From contig NZ_CP031396.1 in the NCBI RefSeq assembly GCF_003363755.1, forward strand, positions 5,922,501-5,986,500: 64,000 nt of DNA, read 5' to 3'. Positions 51,406 to 60,147 of the stretch are shown piece after piece. The translations under genes were made by a program, and so were the position numbers. This DNA comes from Pseudomonas protegens. Its GTDB lineage: Bacteria > Pseudomonadota > Gammaproteobacteria > Pseudomonadales > Pseudomonadaceae. Numbering within the stretch: the stretch's first letter is position 1; each line of letters begins with the position of its first letter. The notes under the pieces were generated by a model. That model ran no database searches, was not told the origin of the DNA, and worked only from the letters and a program-made list of their open reading frames with translations.

Positions 51406-52755
51406 TTAGGGTTTGAGCGGATCGGGCAGGGCGGCACCGCTGCCCAGCTTGTTCAGCAGGAACAGGTAGACCAGCCCGGCGGCTATCCAGATGGCGCCGA
51501 GCTTCTGCGCATCCACGCCCATGTTGTACATGATGGCGCTGACGATCACGAAGCCGATCACCGGGCAGATCAGGTGGCGGATCACCTGGCCGGACTTCTG
51601 CCGGCGCCAGTAGAAATTGATCACGGTGATGTGCAGCAGCATGAAGCCGCTCAGGGCGCCGAAGTTGACCAGTGAGGTCAGGGTGTCCACCGAGTTGATG
51701 AACAGGTAGCAGATCAGCAGCGACAGTACCGCCACCAGGTAGATGCTGATGTGCGGGGTGTTGTGTTTCGGGTGGACCTTGGCCAGCACCTTGGGCAGCT
51801 TGCCGTCCCGGGCCATGCCGAACAGCAGGCGCGACACCGCGGCTTGCGAGGTGATGGCCACCGCCACGCCCCAGGCCAGCGCCGTGGCCACCCCGGTGAG
51901 GGTCGCCAGCCAACTGCCGGCGGCCAGTTCGGCGATCTCGTAGAAGGCGGTGTCGGCGGACTTGAAGCCCATGCCGGCGGCCAGGTCCGTGGCGATCCAG
52001 GTCTGCACCACGAAGATCGCCCCCATCACCACCAGGGTGATCAGGGCGGCGCGACCGACGCTGCGGCCGGGATCGCCCTTGACCTCTTCGGCGAGCGTCG
52101 AGATGGCGTCAAAGCCCAGGAACGACAGCACCGCAATCGAGACGCCCTGCATCAGCATGCCGAAGTGGAAGTTTTCCGGGCTGTACAGCGGCGCCAGGGT
52201 CAGTTGGCCGTTGCCGGTGCCGCCGTGCAGGGCGTTCCAGGCGTAGAACAGGAAGATCCCCAGGACCACCAGTTGCGCCAGCAGGAACAGGATGTTCATC
52301 CGCGCAGTGAAGGTGATGCCCCGCAGGTTGACGAAGGTGGCGCTGACCAGGAACGCCAGGATGAAGCCGACCTTGGGCACTTCCGGGTACAGGTGGTTGA
52401 GGGCCATGGCCGCGTAGACGTAGAGCAGCGGCGGGATCAGCAGGTAGTCCAGGAGCATCAGCCAGCCGGCGAGAAACCCGACATGGGGATTGAGGCCGCG
52501 CTGGGCATAGGAGTAGACCGAGCCGGCGATGGGGAAGGCGCGGGCCATGGCGCCGTAGCTCAGGGCGGTGAAGACCATCGCCACCATGCCGATGATGTAG
52601 GCCAGGGGCACCATGCCCGGGGCTTCCTGGTTGACGTAGCCGTAGACCCCGAACGGGGCGATGGGGATCATGAAAATCATCCCGTAGACCACCAGGTCGC
52701 GCAGGCTCAGCCCGCGCTTGAGTTCCTGTTTGTAGCCGAATTCTTCAATCTCCAT
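51406..52755 (-). CDS. APC-superfamily amine/amino-acid permease, PuuP-like
   Basis: A 449-residue inner-membrane transporter with about 12 hydrophobic segments. The GMIFMIPIAPFGVYG segment near residue 25 and FLGFDAISTLAEEVKG near 220 are typical of the PuuP/PlaP putrescine importer subgroup of the APC superfamily. It may import the substrate handled by the neighbouring enzymes. An AAGGAG lies 10 bp upstream of the ATG. A 184-bp gap separates it from the FGase-like gene, so it may have its own promoter. Confidence 0.83.
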   Translation of the reverse strand: MEIEEFGYKQELKRGLSLRDLVVYGMIFMIPIAPFGVYGYVNQEAPGMVPLAYIIGMVAMVFTALSYGAMARAFPIAGSVYSYAQRGLNPHVGFLAGWLMLLDYLLIPPLLYVYAAMALNHLYPEVPKVGFILAFLVSATFVNLRGITFTARMNILFLLAQLVVLGIFLFYAWNALHGGTGNGQLTLAPLYSPENFHFGMLMQGVSIAVLSFLGFDAISTLAEEVKGDPGRSVGRAALITLVVMGAIFVVQTWIATDLAAGMGFKSADTAFYEIAELAAGSWLATLTGVATALAWGVAVAITSQAAVSRLLFGMARDGKLPKVLAKVHPKHNTPHISIYLVAVLSLLICYLFINSVDTLTSLVNFGALSGFMLLHITVINFYWRRQKSGQVIRHLICPVIGFVIVSAIMYNMGVDAQKLGAIWIAAGLVYLFLLNKLGSGAALPDPLKP

Positions 52756-52939
52756 GAAGCAGTTCTCCTTGTAGCCAATGTAAGTGGGCGCATCCGGCGG
52801 CGAGGGTCGTCATTGACGCCTCGCGCGCCGGTCTGTGTTTGAACCTGGCAGGGTTAAAGACACACCACAGCGGTTTTTCTTGTTGTTGTTCCTGTCCTGC
52901 AAACAGCCTTTGTTGCGTTCAAGCGTCTTTCAACATCCG

Positions 52940-53692
52940 TTACAGCAGTGGCGCCAGACAGTCGCTCCAGTGCTGCACCGCTTCAGGGCTGCGCAACAGG
53001 TCGTTGCGCACCTCGATCAGTACCGACTCCAGGCCCCGGGCATCACCGTGCACCGGCACGGTCATGTCGCTCAAGGGGTCGATTTCATAAGGCTGGTTGC
53101 CCGCCACCTTTATCGGCAGGGTCCACAAACCTTCCAGTATTCGCGCGGCGTAGGCGGTGGCGCTGCCATACAGCACGCCGACTTCCAGCGCGCGTGGCTG
53201 GCTGTAGTACACCGGGGTGAAGCTGTGAATCCCCACCACTCGTACCTCGCGCCCCTCGGCCAGGCGCCGGTCGATGATCCGCTGCAGACGCTGGTGGAAC
53301 GGCGTGAACAGCTGCTGGCGGCGGTACTCGCGGGTGGCCTCGTCCAGGTGCTGGTTGCCCGGCACCTGATAGATCTCGCTTTGCAGCGGGATGCTGTCGG
53401 GGGCATGCCGCGGCCGGTTGAGGTCGATCAGCAGGCGCGAATAGTTGGCCGCGATCAGGGTCGCGCCCAGGGCCTGGGACAGGCTCTGGGCCAGTTCCAG
53501 GGCGCCCGGGTCCCAGGCGATATGCTCGCGGGCCGCCACCTTGTCCAGGCCCAGGTCGTGCAGGGCCGGTGGAATGTAGTGGCTGGCGTGCTCGCACACC
53601 AGGATCAGCGGATGCGTGGAGTCTTCGCGGAACAGGCGATAGGCCGGCTCGGTATAGAAACCGTGCTCGGCGGATTTAGTACAGGTGTCCAT
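52940..53692 (-). CDS. N-formylglutamate amidohydrolase-like enzyme
   Basis: A 250-residue zinc-amidohydrolase-fold enzyme of the FGase/HutG family. The LILVCEHASHYIPPAL block near residue 29 and DLNRPRHAPDSIP near 90 match the family, as does GIHSFTPVYY near 148. The family hydrolyses N-formyl-L-glutamate or related N-acyl amino acids in the cytoplasm. The start ATG at 53692 overlaps the ligase gene by 17 bp. It is not next to histidine-utilisation genes, so the substrate may differ. Confidence 0.8.
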   Translation of the reverse strand: MDTCTKSAEHGFYTEPAYRLFREDSTHPLILVCEHASHYIPPALHDLGLDKVAAREHIAWDPGALELAQSLSQALGATLIAANYSRLLIDLNRPRHAPDSIPLQSEIYQVPGNQHLDEATREYRRQQLFTPFHQRLQRIIDRRLAEGREVRVVGIHSFTPVYYSQPRALEVGVLYGSATAYAARILEGLWTLPIKVAGNQPYEIDPLSDMTVPVHGDARGLESVLIEVRNDLLRSPEAVQHWSDCLAPLL

Positions 53693-55031
53693 AGTGCTCA
53701 CAGAGATCGGCAGCGGTCAGGTGCTCGGTCAGGGACACTTCCTTTTGTTTGACGGCGAAATAGGTGCTCAGCAGCTCCGGCGGCAGGGTCTGCAGCAATT
53801 CCGTGTTGCTGCGCAGGCATTCCAGGGCCTGGGTCAGGGTACTGGGCAGGGGGACGATGCCGCTGGCCAGGCGCTGTTCGGTGCTCAGCTCATCGGGGAC
53901 CTTGTCGGTCATTGCGTTGAGCGGCAGCTTCTGTTCAAGGCCCAGGCGTCCGGCGATCAGGATCACGGCCATGGCCAGGTGTGGCGAGGCGGTGGCATCC
54001 AGGGCGCGGAATTCCAGGTTGTACTGCGGCGCCAAGGGCTTGCCGCCGATGTCCACGGTGGGGCAGATGCGCAGCGAGGCTTCGCGGTTGCGCAGGCCCA
54101 GGCAGGCGTAGGAGGCGCTCCAGTGATGGGGTTGCAGGCGTTCATAGGACAGCGGCGTCGGCGCGGTGAAGGCGCACAGTGCCGGCAGGTGCTTGAGCAC
54201 CCCGGCGGCCCAGTGCTGGCCCAGCCGTGACAGGTCGTCGCCGCGGACCGCCTGGGGATCGTAGAGCAGTGGCGTGCCGTCCAGGTCTTGCAGGCTCAGG
54301 TGCAGGTGCACCCCGTTGCACACGGCGTCCGCCGCGGTCTTGGGGGCGAAGCTGACCCGTTGCCCCAGCTGCCGGGCCACCTCCCGGGTGATCTCGCGCA
54401 CGTTCACCGCGCGGTCGGCGGCGGCCAGGCCCTGGGTCGGGCGGCAGGTGATCTCGTATTGCTGCTTGCCGTATTCGGGGAGGAACATTTCCGGTTCGAC
54501 AGCGGCCGCCCGCAATGCCGCCAGCAGCCAGCCACCGAAGGCCGCGCCCTGGCGCTGGGCCTCCAGGGAGAAGGCCAGGTGCTCGCGCTGAGCGGCGCCG
54601 CTGTCGAGGTTGAATTCGTGCTCGAAGGCGGCGGTGATCTGGATGCCCAGCTCACGGTAGCGCTCGACCTCCTTGCGCAGCAGGGTGCGCGGGCAGGCGG
54701 CCCAGGGCTGGCCATCGGTCTGGCAGATATCGGCGTGAATGAAGTCCAGGGGCGCGGCCGTGGCATCCGGACCGGCGCCGACAGTGACCCGGCTGTCCAG
54801 GTCGGGTATTAGCCGCAGGTCGCCATAGGCGCCCCAGGGGTTGTCCTCGGCGATCAGGTCCTGGGGCGTCAGGGCGCTGTTGGCCGGCACCCAGCCACAG
54901 CCGCCGACCCGGTAGCGCTCCAGCTCGTCGCTGGGAAAGGAGCGGCCCCGGGTGACGCCGATCAAATCGGTGGTGACGATGCTGGTCATGGCCAGTGGCG
55001 TCAGGGCCTCGATGCCCTGGCCGCGGCTCAT
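53676..55031 (-). CDS. Glutamine-synthetase-family ligase
   Basis: A 451-residue ligase of the GS superfamily (type III/PuuA-like group). The catalytic domain shows AAFEHEFNL (near residue 135), NGVHLHLSLQD (about 236) and an arginine-containing block ICPTVDIGG with YNLEFRALDATASPHLAMA (about 335). It should couple an amine to the gamma-carboxyl of glutamate using ATP, as PuuA does with putrescine, but other acceptors are possible. Its start overlaps the isochorismatase stop (ATGA). Substrate unknown. Confidence 0.83.
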   Translation of the reverse strand: MSRGQGIEALTPLAMTSIVTTDLIGVTRGRSFPSDELERYRVGGCGWVPANSALTPQDLIAEDNPWGAYGDLRLIPDLDSRVTVGAGPDATAAPLDFIHADICQTDGQPWAACPRTLLRKEVERYRELGIQITAAFEHEFNLDSGAAQREHLAFSLEAQRQGAAFGGWLLAALRAAAVEPEMFLPEYGKQQYEITCRPTQGLAAADRAVNVREITREVARQLGQRVSFAPKTAADAVCNGVHLHLSLQDLDGTPLLYDPQAVRGDDLSRLGQHWAAGVLKHLPALCAFTAPTPLSYERLQPHHWSASYACLGLRNREASLRICPTVDIGGKPLAPQYNLEFRALDATASPHLAMAVILIAGRLGLEQKLPLNAMTDKVPDELSTEQRLASGIVPLPSTLTQALECLRSNTELLQTLPPELLSTYFAVKQKEVSLTEHLTAADLCEHYGHLY

Positions 55032-55672
55032 CCGCGGATCTCCCGCAGGCGGCCGAGCACGGTCTGGGTATCGGTGATCCAGCAGTAGCCCTTGATCGCA
55101 TTCAGGCAGGCCTGGTGCCGAGTATCGCTATAGGTGGCGCAGGCGTCCTCGACCAGGGTCACCAGGTAGCCGCGGTCGGCGGCGTCACGCACGGCCATGT
55201 CCACGCACTGGTCGGTGACGATCCCGGCGACGATCAGGTGCCGGGTTTCCAGGTTGCGCAGCACGTAGTCGATGTTGGTGGAGTTGAACACCCCGGAAGA
55301 GGTCTTGGGCAGGACGATCTCGTTTTCCACCGGTGCCAGCTCGTCGATGATCGCTGCCTGGGGGCTGCCCTTGGGCAGGTGCATGTCCGACAGCTTGTGG
55401 TCCAGGGAGCGGTCACGGCCGTCGGCGGTTAGGCTTTCGATAATGGTGTGCAGCACGTTCTGCCGTGCTTCGCGCACTGCGGCCAGCAGGCGTTGCTGGT
55501 TGGGGATCACCTGCTCCCGGGCACGCTTGAGAAAGGCCTCGCCCTCGGGGCCTTGCAGGTGCGGGTCGAACTGCGGTTCGAGCCAGGCGCGCTGCATGTC
55601 CACCAGCAGCAGGGCCGTGTGATCGACGACGAAGGGCAAGTCCCGGGGCGAACGGTGGGGCAGGCTGAACAT
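55028..55672 (-). CDS. Isochorismatase-family cysteine hydrolase
   Basis: A 214-residue hydrolase with the catalytic triad D25 (LLLVDMQRAW), K123 (LPKTSSGVF) and C156 (IVTDQCVD), typical of amidase members such as nicotinamidase, biuret hydrolase and RutB. It starts 2 bp after the RpiR-type gene and overlaps the ligase gene by 4 bp. It probably cleaves an amide or carbamoyl bond in the pathway. Its precise substrate cannot be read from sequence. Confidence 0.83.
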   Translation of the reverse strand: MFSLPHRSPRDLPFVVDHTALLLVDMQRAWLEPQFDPHLQGPEGEAFLKRAREQVIPNQQRLLAAVREARQNVLHTIIESLTADGRDRSLDHKLSDMHLPKGSPQAAIIDELAPVENEIVLPKTSSGVFNSTNIDYVLRNLETRHLIVAGIVTDQCVDMAVRDAADRGYLVTLVEDACATYSDTRHQACLNAIKGYCWITDTQTVLGRLREIRG

Positions 55673-55674
55673 CC

Positions 55675-56529
55675 TTATTTCTCCTCCAGCACATGGGTAT
55701 CAAATTGCGCCCGCAGGGCGTCGATGCCCTCCAGGCGTTGATCAAGATCGGCGCTGCGCGGGGTCAGGCAGGCGATCAGCGCCTCGACCTGGGCCAGCGC
55801 CGGCACCAGGGTGTCGAATGGCGACAGGGACTCCACCGGGGCACTGATGATCAGGTCCGCCAGCTCCCGCAGCGGCGAGGCATAGATATCGGTGAACAGC
55901 ACCACCCGGGCGTTGCGCGCCTTGGCTGCGCTGGCCACCCGCAGGGCCTGGGACTGATAGCGGCGGTAGTCGAACAGCAGCACCACATCCTGGCGCTGCA
56001 GATCGAACAGGCGGTCCGGCAGTTGCGCGTTGTCTTCAAGAAAGAAACAGCCGGGGCGCATCAGCCGCAGGTGGTTGAGCAGGTAGTGGGCGAGGAAGCT
56101 GCTGAAGCGTCCGCCAAAGCAGTACAGCTGATGACGGCTGTCCAGCAGCCAGTCCATGAGTACGCGGATGTCTTCGGGCTGGGTCAGGGACTGGGTGTCG
56201 TGCAGGGCGCGCTGGCTGTCCGCCAGGTAGCGGCTCCAGGTATCGCCCTGGGCCACTTGTGAGCGTGGGCGCAGCAGGGTGCTAGGGGAGCGCAGGCGGT
56301 CGTCCATGTCGCTGAGCAGGGCTTCCTGGAATTCCCCGTAGCCGCTGAAGCCGAGTTTCTTCACCAAGCGCACGATGGTCGGGTCGCTGACCCCGGCGTG
56401 TTCTGCCAGGCGTGACATTGGCCCCAATCCGTTGCGCGGGTAGTGGTCGAGCAGGGCGCGCACGACTTTGCGCTCTGAAGGCGTCAGGTCGAGGGCGGGG
56501 TCGGTGATCAGGTCTCGGAGAGAGGGCAT
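55675..56529 (-). CDS. RpiR-family transcriptional regulator of the amine cluster
   Basis: A 284-residue regulator with an N-terminal helix-turn-helix (about 15-85, with AEHAGVSDPTIVRLVKKLGF) and a SIS domain (about 120-260). It is the first gene of the operon on this strand, with isochorismatase 2 bp downstream, so it probably controls itself and the enzymes. It is distinct in sequence from the RpiR protein at 1933. The ligand may be a phosphosugar or a pathway metabolite. An AT-rich inverted repeat lies upstream. Confidence 0.85.
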   Translation of the reverse strand: MPSLRDLITDPALDLTPSERKVVRALLDHYPRNGLGPMSRLAEHAGVSDPTIVRLVKKLGFSGYGEFQEALLSDMDDRLRSPSTLLRPRSQVAQGDTWSRYLADSQRALHDTQSLTQPEDIRVLMDWLLDSRHQLYCFGGRFSSFLAHYLLNHLRLMRPGCFFLEDNAQLPDRLFDLQRQDVVLLFDYRRYQSQALRVASAAKARNARVVLFTDIYASPLRELADLIISAPVESLSPFDTLVPALAQVEALIACLTPRSADLDQRLEGIDALRAQFDTHVLEEK

Positions 56530-56564
56530 CGGGGTGCCTTGGAAGCTGAGTGTCGTTTTTGTTT

Positions 56565-56590
56565 CATAAAATGGCTAAATGATATTTATG
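56565..56590. promoter_or_regulatory. AT-rich inverted repeat upstream of the amine-cluster regulator
   Basis: CATAAA (56565-56570) and TTTATG (56585-56590) are inverted about a 14-base centre, in an AT-rich island 36 bp upstream of the regulator start. Placement fits an autoregulatory operator or promoter. Confidence 0.35.
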
Positions 56591-56700
56591 TAATGGACGT
56601 TACATGTCTAGTGAAATTTGCGTTGGTGGTGAAATGCTCTGAAATGGGGCGGGGCGGGGTGGAGGCGGGGCGTGGCGGAGTGGAGTGGAGTGGAGGCGGG

Positions 56701-56970
56701 GGGACATATCCGTTGCTGCGGGTGGGGCGGTTGGCGGTTTCGCCCTTACGGCGAGTCACTTTGGAAAGAGCCCAAAGTAACCAAAGGCTCTTGCCCCTCC
56801 ACTCGGTGCCTCGCCTAGGCTCGGCATGCCCGAACTCCGGCATTGATCCGTGGGCCGCCGCCACCGGCCATCCATGGCCGGGTGGCGGCTAACCCGGCAT
56901 CCCTGCCGGGTTACCCACGGATCAATGCCTGCGTTCGGCCATCGTGGTTAACGGGGCGTTCAGATCAAGA
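56701..56970 (+). repeat. About 260-bp interspersed repeat, third copy
   Basis: Opens with ACATATCCGTTGCTGCGGGT and continues with GGTTTCGCCCTTACGGCGAG, an AAGTAACCAAAGGCTCTTGC block, and the hairpins CCGGCCATCCATGGCCGG and AACCCGGCATCCCTGCCGGGTT (56892-56913). It is in the same orientation as the 18059 copy. The rest of the 56530-57286 gap holds a G-rich stretch with repeated GGAGTGGAG (56640-56700) and the REP doublets. Confidence 0.85.
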
Positions 56971-57032
56971 TCAAGAGCCAGACGGCGGCCTTGCGGCCGG
57001 CCTGAAGCTGGAGCGGTGTGTATTGCCTCCGT

Positions 57033-57220
57033 GTAGGAGCTGGCTTGCCAGCGAAGGCGTCCGCCCGGGCGCTGCAGGTCTTGCGGGCTTCTTCGCCGGC
57101 AAGCCGGCTCCTACAGGGAGCTGCGGTGGTTGGGCCTCCGTAGGAGCTGGCTTGCTAGCGAAGGCGTCCGCCCGGGCGCTGCAGGTCTTGCGGGCCTCTT
57201 CGCCGGCAAGCCGGCTCGTG
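57033..57220. repeat. Two tandem REP doublets
   Basis: The first covers 57033-57114 (GTAGGAGCTGGCTTGCCAGC ... GCCGGCTCCTAC) and the second 57140-57220, 107 bp further and nearly identical, which suggests a tandem duplication. The second has a damaged right end (CCGGCTCGTGCC). It ends 67 bp before the stop of the EAL-protein gene. Confidence 0.8.
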
Positions 57221-57286
57221 CCCTGACGGAATGGTTCAACAAGGTGGGCAATGAGGCGCTGGGCGAAAGGCGTTCGATCAAGGCGC

Positions 57287-59284
57287 TCAGGCTTTGCCCA
57301 CGCTGCCCACTGGTTGATCGAGGGGCGCTTTCTTTGGCCCGTCGCTATCCAGTTCGATCAGTTCGGCCAGGGGGACTGCCGGGGAGAAGATGTAGCCCTG
57401 GGCGCAGCGGATGCCAATGCTCTGGAGAATGTCGATCTGCTCCTGGGTTTCGACCCCTTCGGCCGTCAGTGTCGCCTGGTACAGGCGCGCGCTTTCCTGG
57501 GCGATGGAGACCGCGGTGCGCATCCGTTCATAGTGCAGCAGGGAAATCATCGAGTGGTCGATCTTCACTTCGCTGAAAGGATACTTGGCCAGGATGCTCA
57601 GGGCCGAGTAGCCGGTGCCGAAATCGTCCAGGGACAATCCCACGCCGTGATCCTTGAGCAGAAGCATGTTGTGCGCCACTTGCTGGGTGTCTTGCAGCAG
57701 GGTGCGCTCGGTCAGTTCCAGGGTCAGGCGAGCGCCGGGAAGCCCGGCTTCCTTGAGGCGCTGGATCAGCAGGACGGCAAAGTTGGCATCGCTCAGGGTC
57801 GAGGACGAGACGTTCACCGCCAGCGGTCCTTGGAGTCCGGCATCGATGTAGTACCGGGCGTCGCGGATCACCGCTTCGATGGTCGCCCATTCGAAGGCTT
57901 GCTGCAGGTCGTGGTGGCGGATCACTTCCAGGATCAGCAAGGGGGAAATCGCCGCGCCCTGGTCGTCCTGGGCCCGCAGCAGGGCTTCGGCGCCGATGAT
58001 CGTGCGTTGGCTCAGGCAGAACTTGGGCTGGTAATACAGCGGCGGGGTGTTCGATCGCACCCACTCCAGCAGTTGCTGGCGGATGCGTTCGTTGTTTTGC
58101 GCCTGTTCGATCAGCGACTGGTGCAGGTACCGCACCGGCTGTCTGTTGTCCTGCAGGGCCAGGCTGATGTTGCGCAAGGTGACGTTGGCGCTGTCTCCGG
58201 CGCAGGCATCGATCACGCAGAACTGCAGCTTGGGCGACAGGCTGCCGTCGCTGGGCAAACCGGCCTGCAAGGTCATCTGCAGGGTGGCGAGCAGCGCCGA
58301 TTCTTCGACCTGCTGGATGGAGCGGTAAGGCACCACCAGTGCCAGGCTCAGGTCCGAGAACATGAAGGCGCGGTGGGCGGCGCTGGCTTGCAGGGCATGG
58401 CTGGAGGCGCCGCTGCTGAATTCTTGCGCCAGGGAGATCAGCAACTGGTCGGTCCAGTCATGGCCGTGGATGGCGACCAGGTCCTTGAGGTTGCTGATTT
58501 TGATCACGATCAGGGTGTGGGGGATGCGCCGCTCTTTGTTTTGCTCCAGCATCTGGTCGAGGTGGTCGCGCAGGGCACGGCGATTGGGCAGTTGGGTGGT
58601 CGGATCGGTCAGGGCCTGTTGCAGCAGGCTTTGCTGGGCCAACTGGTAGCGCGCTTCGCGGCGCAGCATGGCGAATATCAGGATGATCATGGGCAGGGAG
58701 AGCAGGGTCGAGCTCAGTCGCAAGGACAGCAGTTGCGCGGTGATGCTGGAGCTGACCGTGCCCATCCAGTCGATGATCTGCATCGGGACGATGGTCGCGC
58801 CGAGTCGCATCAGGATCACCAGCAGCATGTCCTTCAGGCTCAGGGCGCTCAGGTCGCGGGTTTCGAACCAGCGATGGAGCAGCATGCCCCCCAGGGCCAC
58901 CAGGCTAAAACTGAACAGCGCCTCTTCGAACTGCGCGGCGCCGGCAATCCAGTAACGAGCCAGTGCCACCAGGACCAGGCAGGTCATGCCGCCCCACCAG
59001 CCTCCCAGCAAACCGGCGAGAAACAGCATGTCGTTGCTCAGGAAAATCTTCACCGGGGTCTGCATGAACCCGGAGGCGAGGGCGATCAAGGCGGCGTTGC
59101 TGGTGCCCAGGATCAAACCCAGCAGGATCTTTTTCGACTTGATCAGGCGCTGGGCGTCCTGACGCAGCATCAGCAGGATGCTGAAGATCCCTACCAGGGC
59201 AACGTATTGCAGCAGGACGATGGGTTGGAGCGAGGCGTTGAGCGCAAGGTCGAGAGACAGGAGCTCCCACATACCGCTGTGCAT
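57287..59284 (-). CDS. Membrane EAL-domain phosphodiesterase with degenerate GGDEF
   Basis: A 665-residue protein. An N-terminal 5TM-type sensor (about 20-220, LytS/YhcK-like) precedes a GGDEF-like domain (about 230-400) in which the active-site position reads SDLSL, so it cannot make c-di-GMP by the usual mechanism. The EAL domain (about 415-650) is intact: E436 in EALLR, LELTER, LDDFGTGYSAL, KIDHSM and AEGVET. It should hydrolyse c-di-GMP, with the degenerate GGDEF perhaps sensing GTP. Its start is the ATG at 59284. Confidence 0.85.
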   Translation of the reverse strand: MHSGMWELLSLDLALNASLQPIVLLQYVALVGIFSILLMLRQDAQRLIKSKKILLGLILGTSNAALIALASGFMQTPVKIFLSNDMLFLAGLLGGWWGGMTCLVLVALARYWIAGAAQFEEALFSFSLVALGGMLLHRWFETRDLSALSLKDMLLVILMRLGATIVPMQIIDWMGTVSSSITAQLLSLRLSSTLLSLPMIILIFAMLRREARYQLAQQSLLQQALTDPTTQLPNRRALRDHLDQMLEQNKERRIPHTLIVIKISNLKDLVAIHGHDWTDQLLISLAQEFSSGASSHALQASAAHRAFMFSDLSLALVVPYRSIQQVEESALLATLQMTLQAGLPSDGSLSPKLQFCVIDACAGDSANVTLRNISLALQDNRQPVRYLHQSLIEQAQNNERIRQQLLEWVRSNTPPLYYQPKFCLSQRTIIGAEALLRAQDDQGAAISPLLILEVIRHHDLQQAFEWATIEAVIRDARYYIDAGLQGPLAVNVSSSTLSDANFAVLLIQRLKEAGLPGARLTLELTERTLLQDTQQVAHNMLLLKDHGVGLSLDDFGTGYSALSILAKYPFSEVKIDHSMISLLHYERMRTAVSIAQESARLYQATLTAEGVETQEQIDILQSIGIRCAQGYIFSPAVPLAELIELDSDGPKKAPLDQPVGSVGKA

Positions 59285-59472
59285 GGTGTCGAGGTACCTG
59301 ATTCGAGTCGAAGTGTGGGAACTTCGCGGAGAATAAAGGCGTACTGTTTGGGTTGCCTATAAGCCATTTCTTGTTTGGTTATCAGGCTTTTCTTGAGTTT
59401 CTGAGGAATTTTCAACCTGTCCCCTGCTGGGAAATAGCCCCGTGGTCGTGCTAAAAACCGGCCTCAGCCCTG

Positions 59473-60060
59473 ATGTTCCTTTGTCGAGATAACCCCTTGC
59501 CGGCCACCCGTTTGACGCTGATCTGCCACGCCCGTACCGCCGCTCAGAAGCTGGGGCGCTTTCCCCTGGACGAAGCCGTGGAGATGGATTGGCAGGCCCA
59601 GGCCCTGAGCCGGGCTGCGCAGTTCAGGCACCACCCGCAGGTGCTGTGCGGGCCGGAGCGGCGAACCTGTCAGACGGCGGCGCTGTTCAGCGCAGCGCCG
59701 CAAGTGCAGGAAGCCCTGCGTGACTATGGCTTCGGCGCCTGGCAGGGGGTGGGGATCGGCGATCTGCAACGCCAGCAGCCGCAAGCCTTGCAGGCCTGGC
59801 TGGATGACCCTCACAGCGCTCCGCCGGGAGGCGAGTCGGTCGCCGGGTTGTGCCGGCGCGTGGCGCAGTGGCTGGAGCAGATGGCCCAGCGTCCGGGACA
59901 CTGGTTGGCAGTGACCCATCCCTTTGTCATGCGTGCGGTGCTGCTGCAGTTGCTGCAGGCGCCCCTGGGCAGTTTCAACCTGATGGATATCGAGCCCCTG
60001 TCGCGGATCGATCTCAGCCATGCCGGTCGCTGGCGCCTGCGCCTGGATGGCCGTGACTGA
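59473..60060 (+). CDS. Histidine phosphatase-superfamily protein, CobC-like
   Basis: A 195-residue protein of the phosphoglycerate-mutase-like histidine phosphatase superfamily. The catalytic RHG motif near residue 18 reads CHA (LICHARTAAQ), keeping the nucleophilic His but changing its neighbours. The second His is in THPFVMRA. It precedes cobF, and alpha-ribazole phosphatase (CobC) is the matching family in cobalamin synthesis. The RHG change leaves its activity in doubt. The start is uncertain: no clear ribosome-binding site precedes 59473; TTG 59497 is an alternative. Confidence 0.7.
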   Translation: MFLCRDNPLPATRLTLICHARTAAQKLGRFPLDEAVEMDWQAQALSRAAQFRHHPQVLCGPERRTCQTAALFSAAPQVQEALRDYGFGAWQGVGIGDLQRQQPQALQAWLDDPHSAPPGGESVAGLCRRVAQWLEQMAQRPGHWLAVTHPFVMRAVLLQLLQAPLGSFNLMDIEPLSRIDLSHAGRWRLRLDGRD

Positions 60061-60147
60061 GAGCTGTGCCCGGCGTTCGGGGCATTTCTCCGGGCGCCAA
60101 AGCCGCCCATACTTGCCCCCTGGCACAGCAGCGAGAACCGGATCCCC

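Noticed and set aside
53693..53701. GTG start for the FGase-like gene
   Set aside because: ATG 53692 is in frame 9 bp later and gives the family length; the GTG adds three residues with no support.
57251..59362. 703-codon open frame opposite the EAL gene
   Set aside because: Antisense shadow with Gln/Gly/His-rich sequence; the minus-strand product has all EAL motifs.
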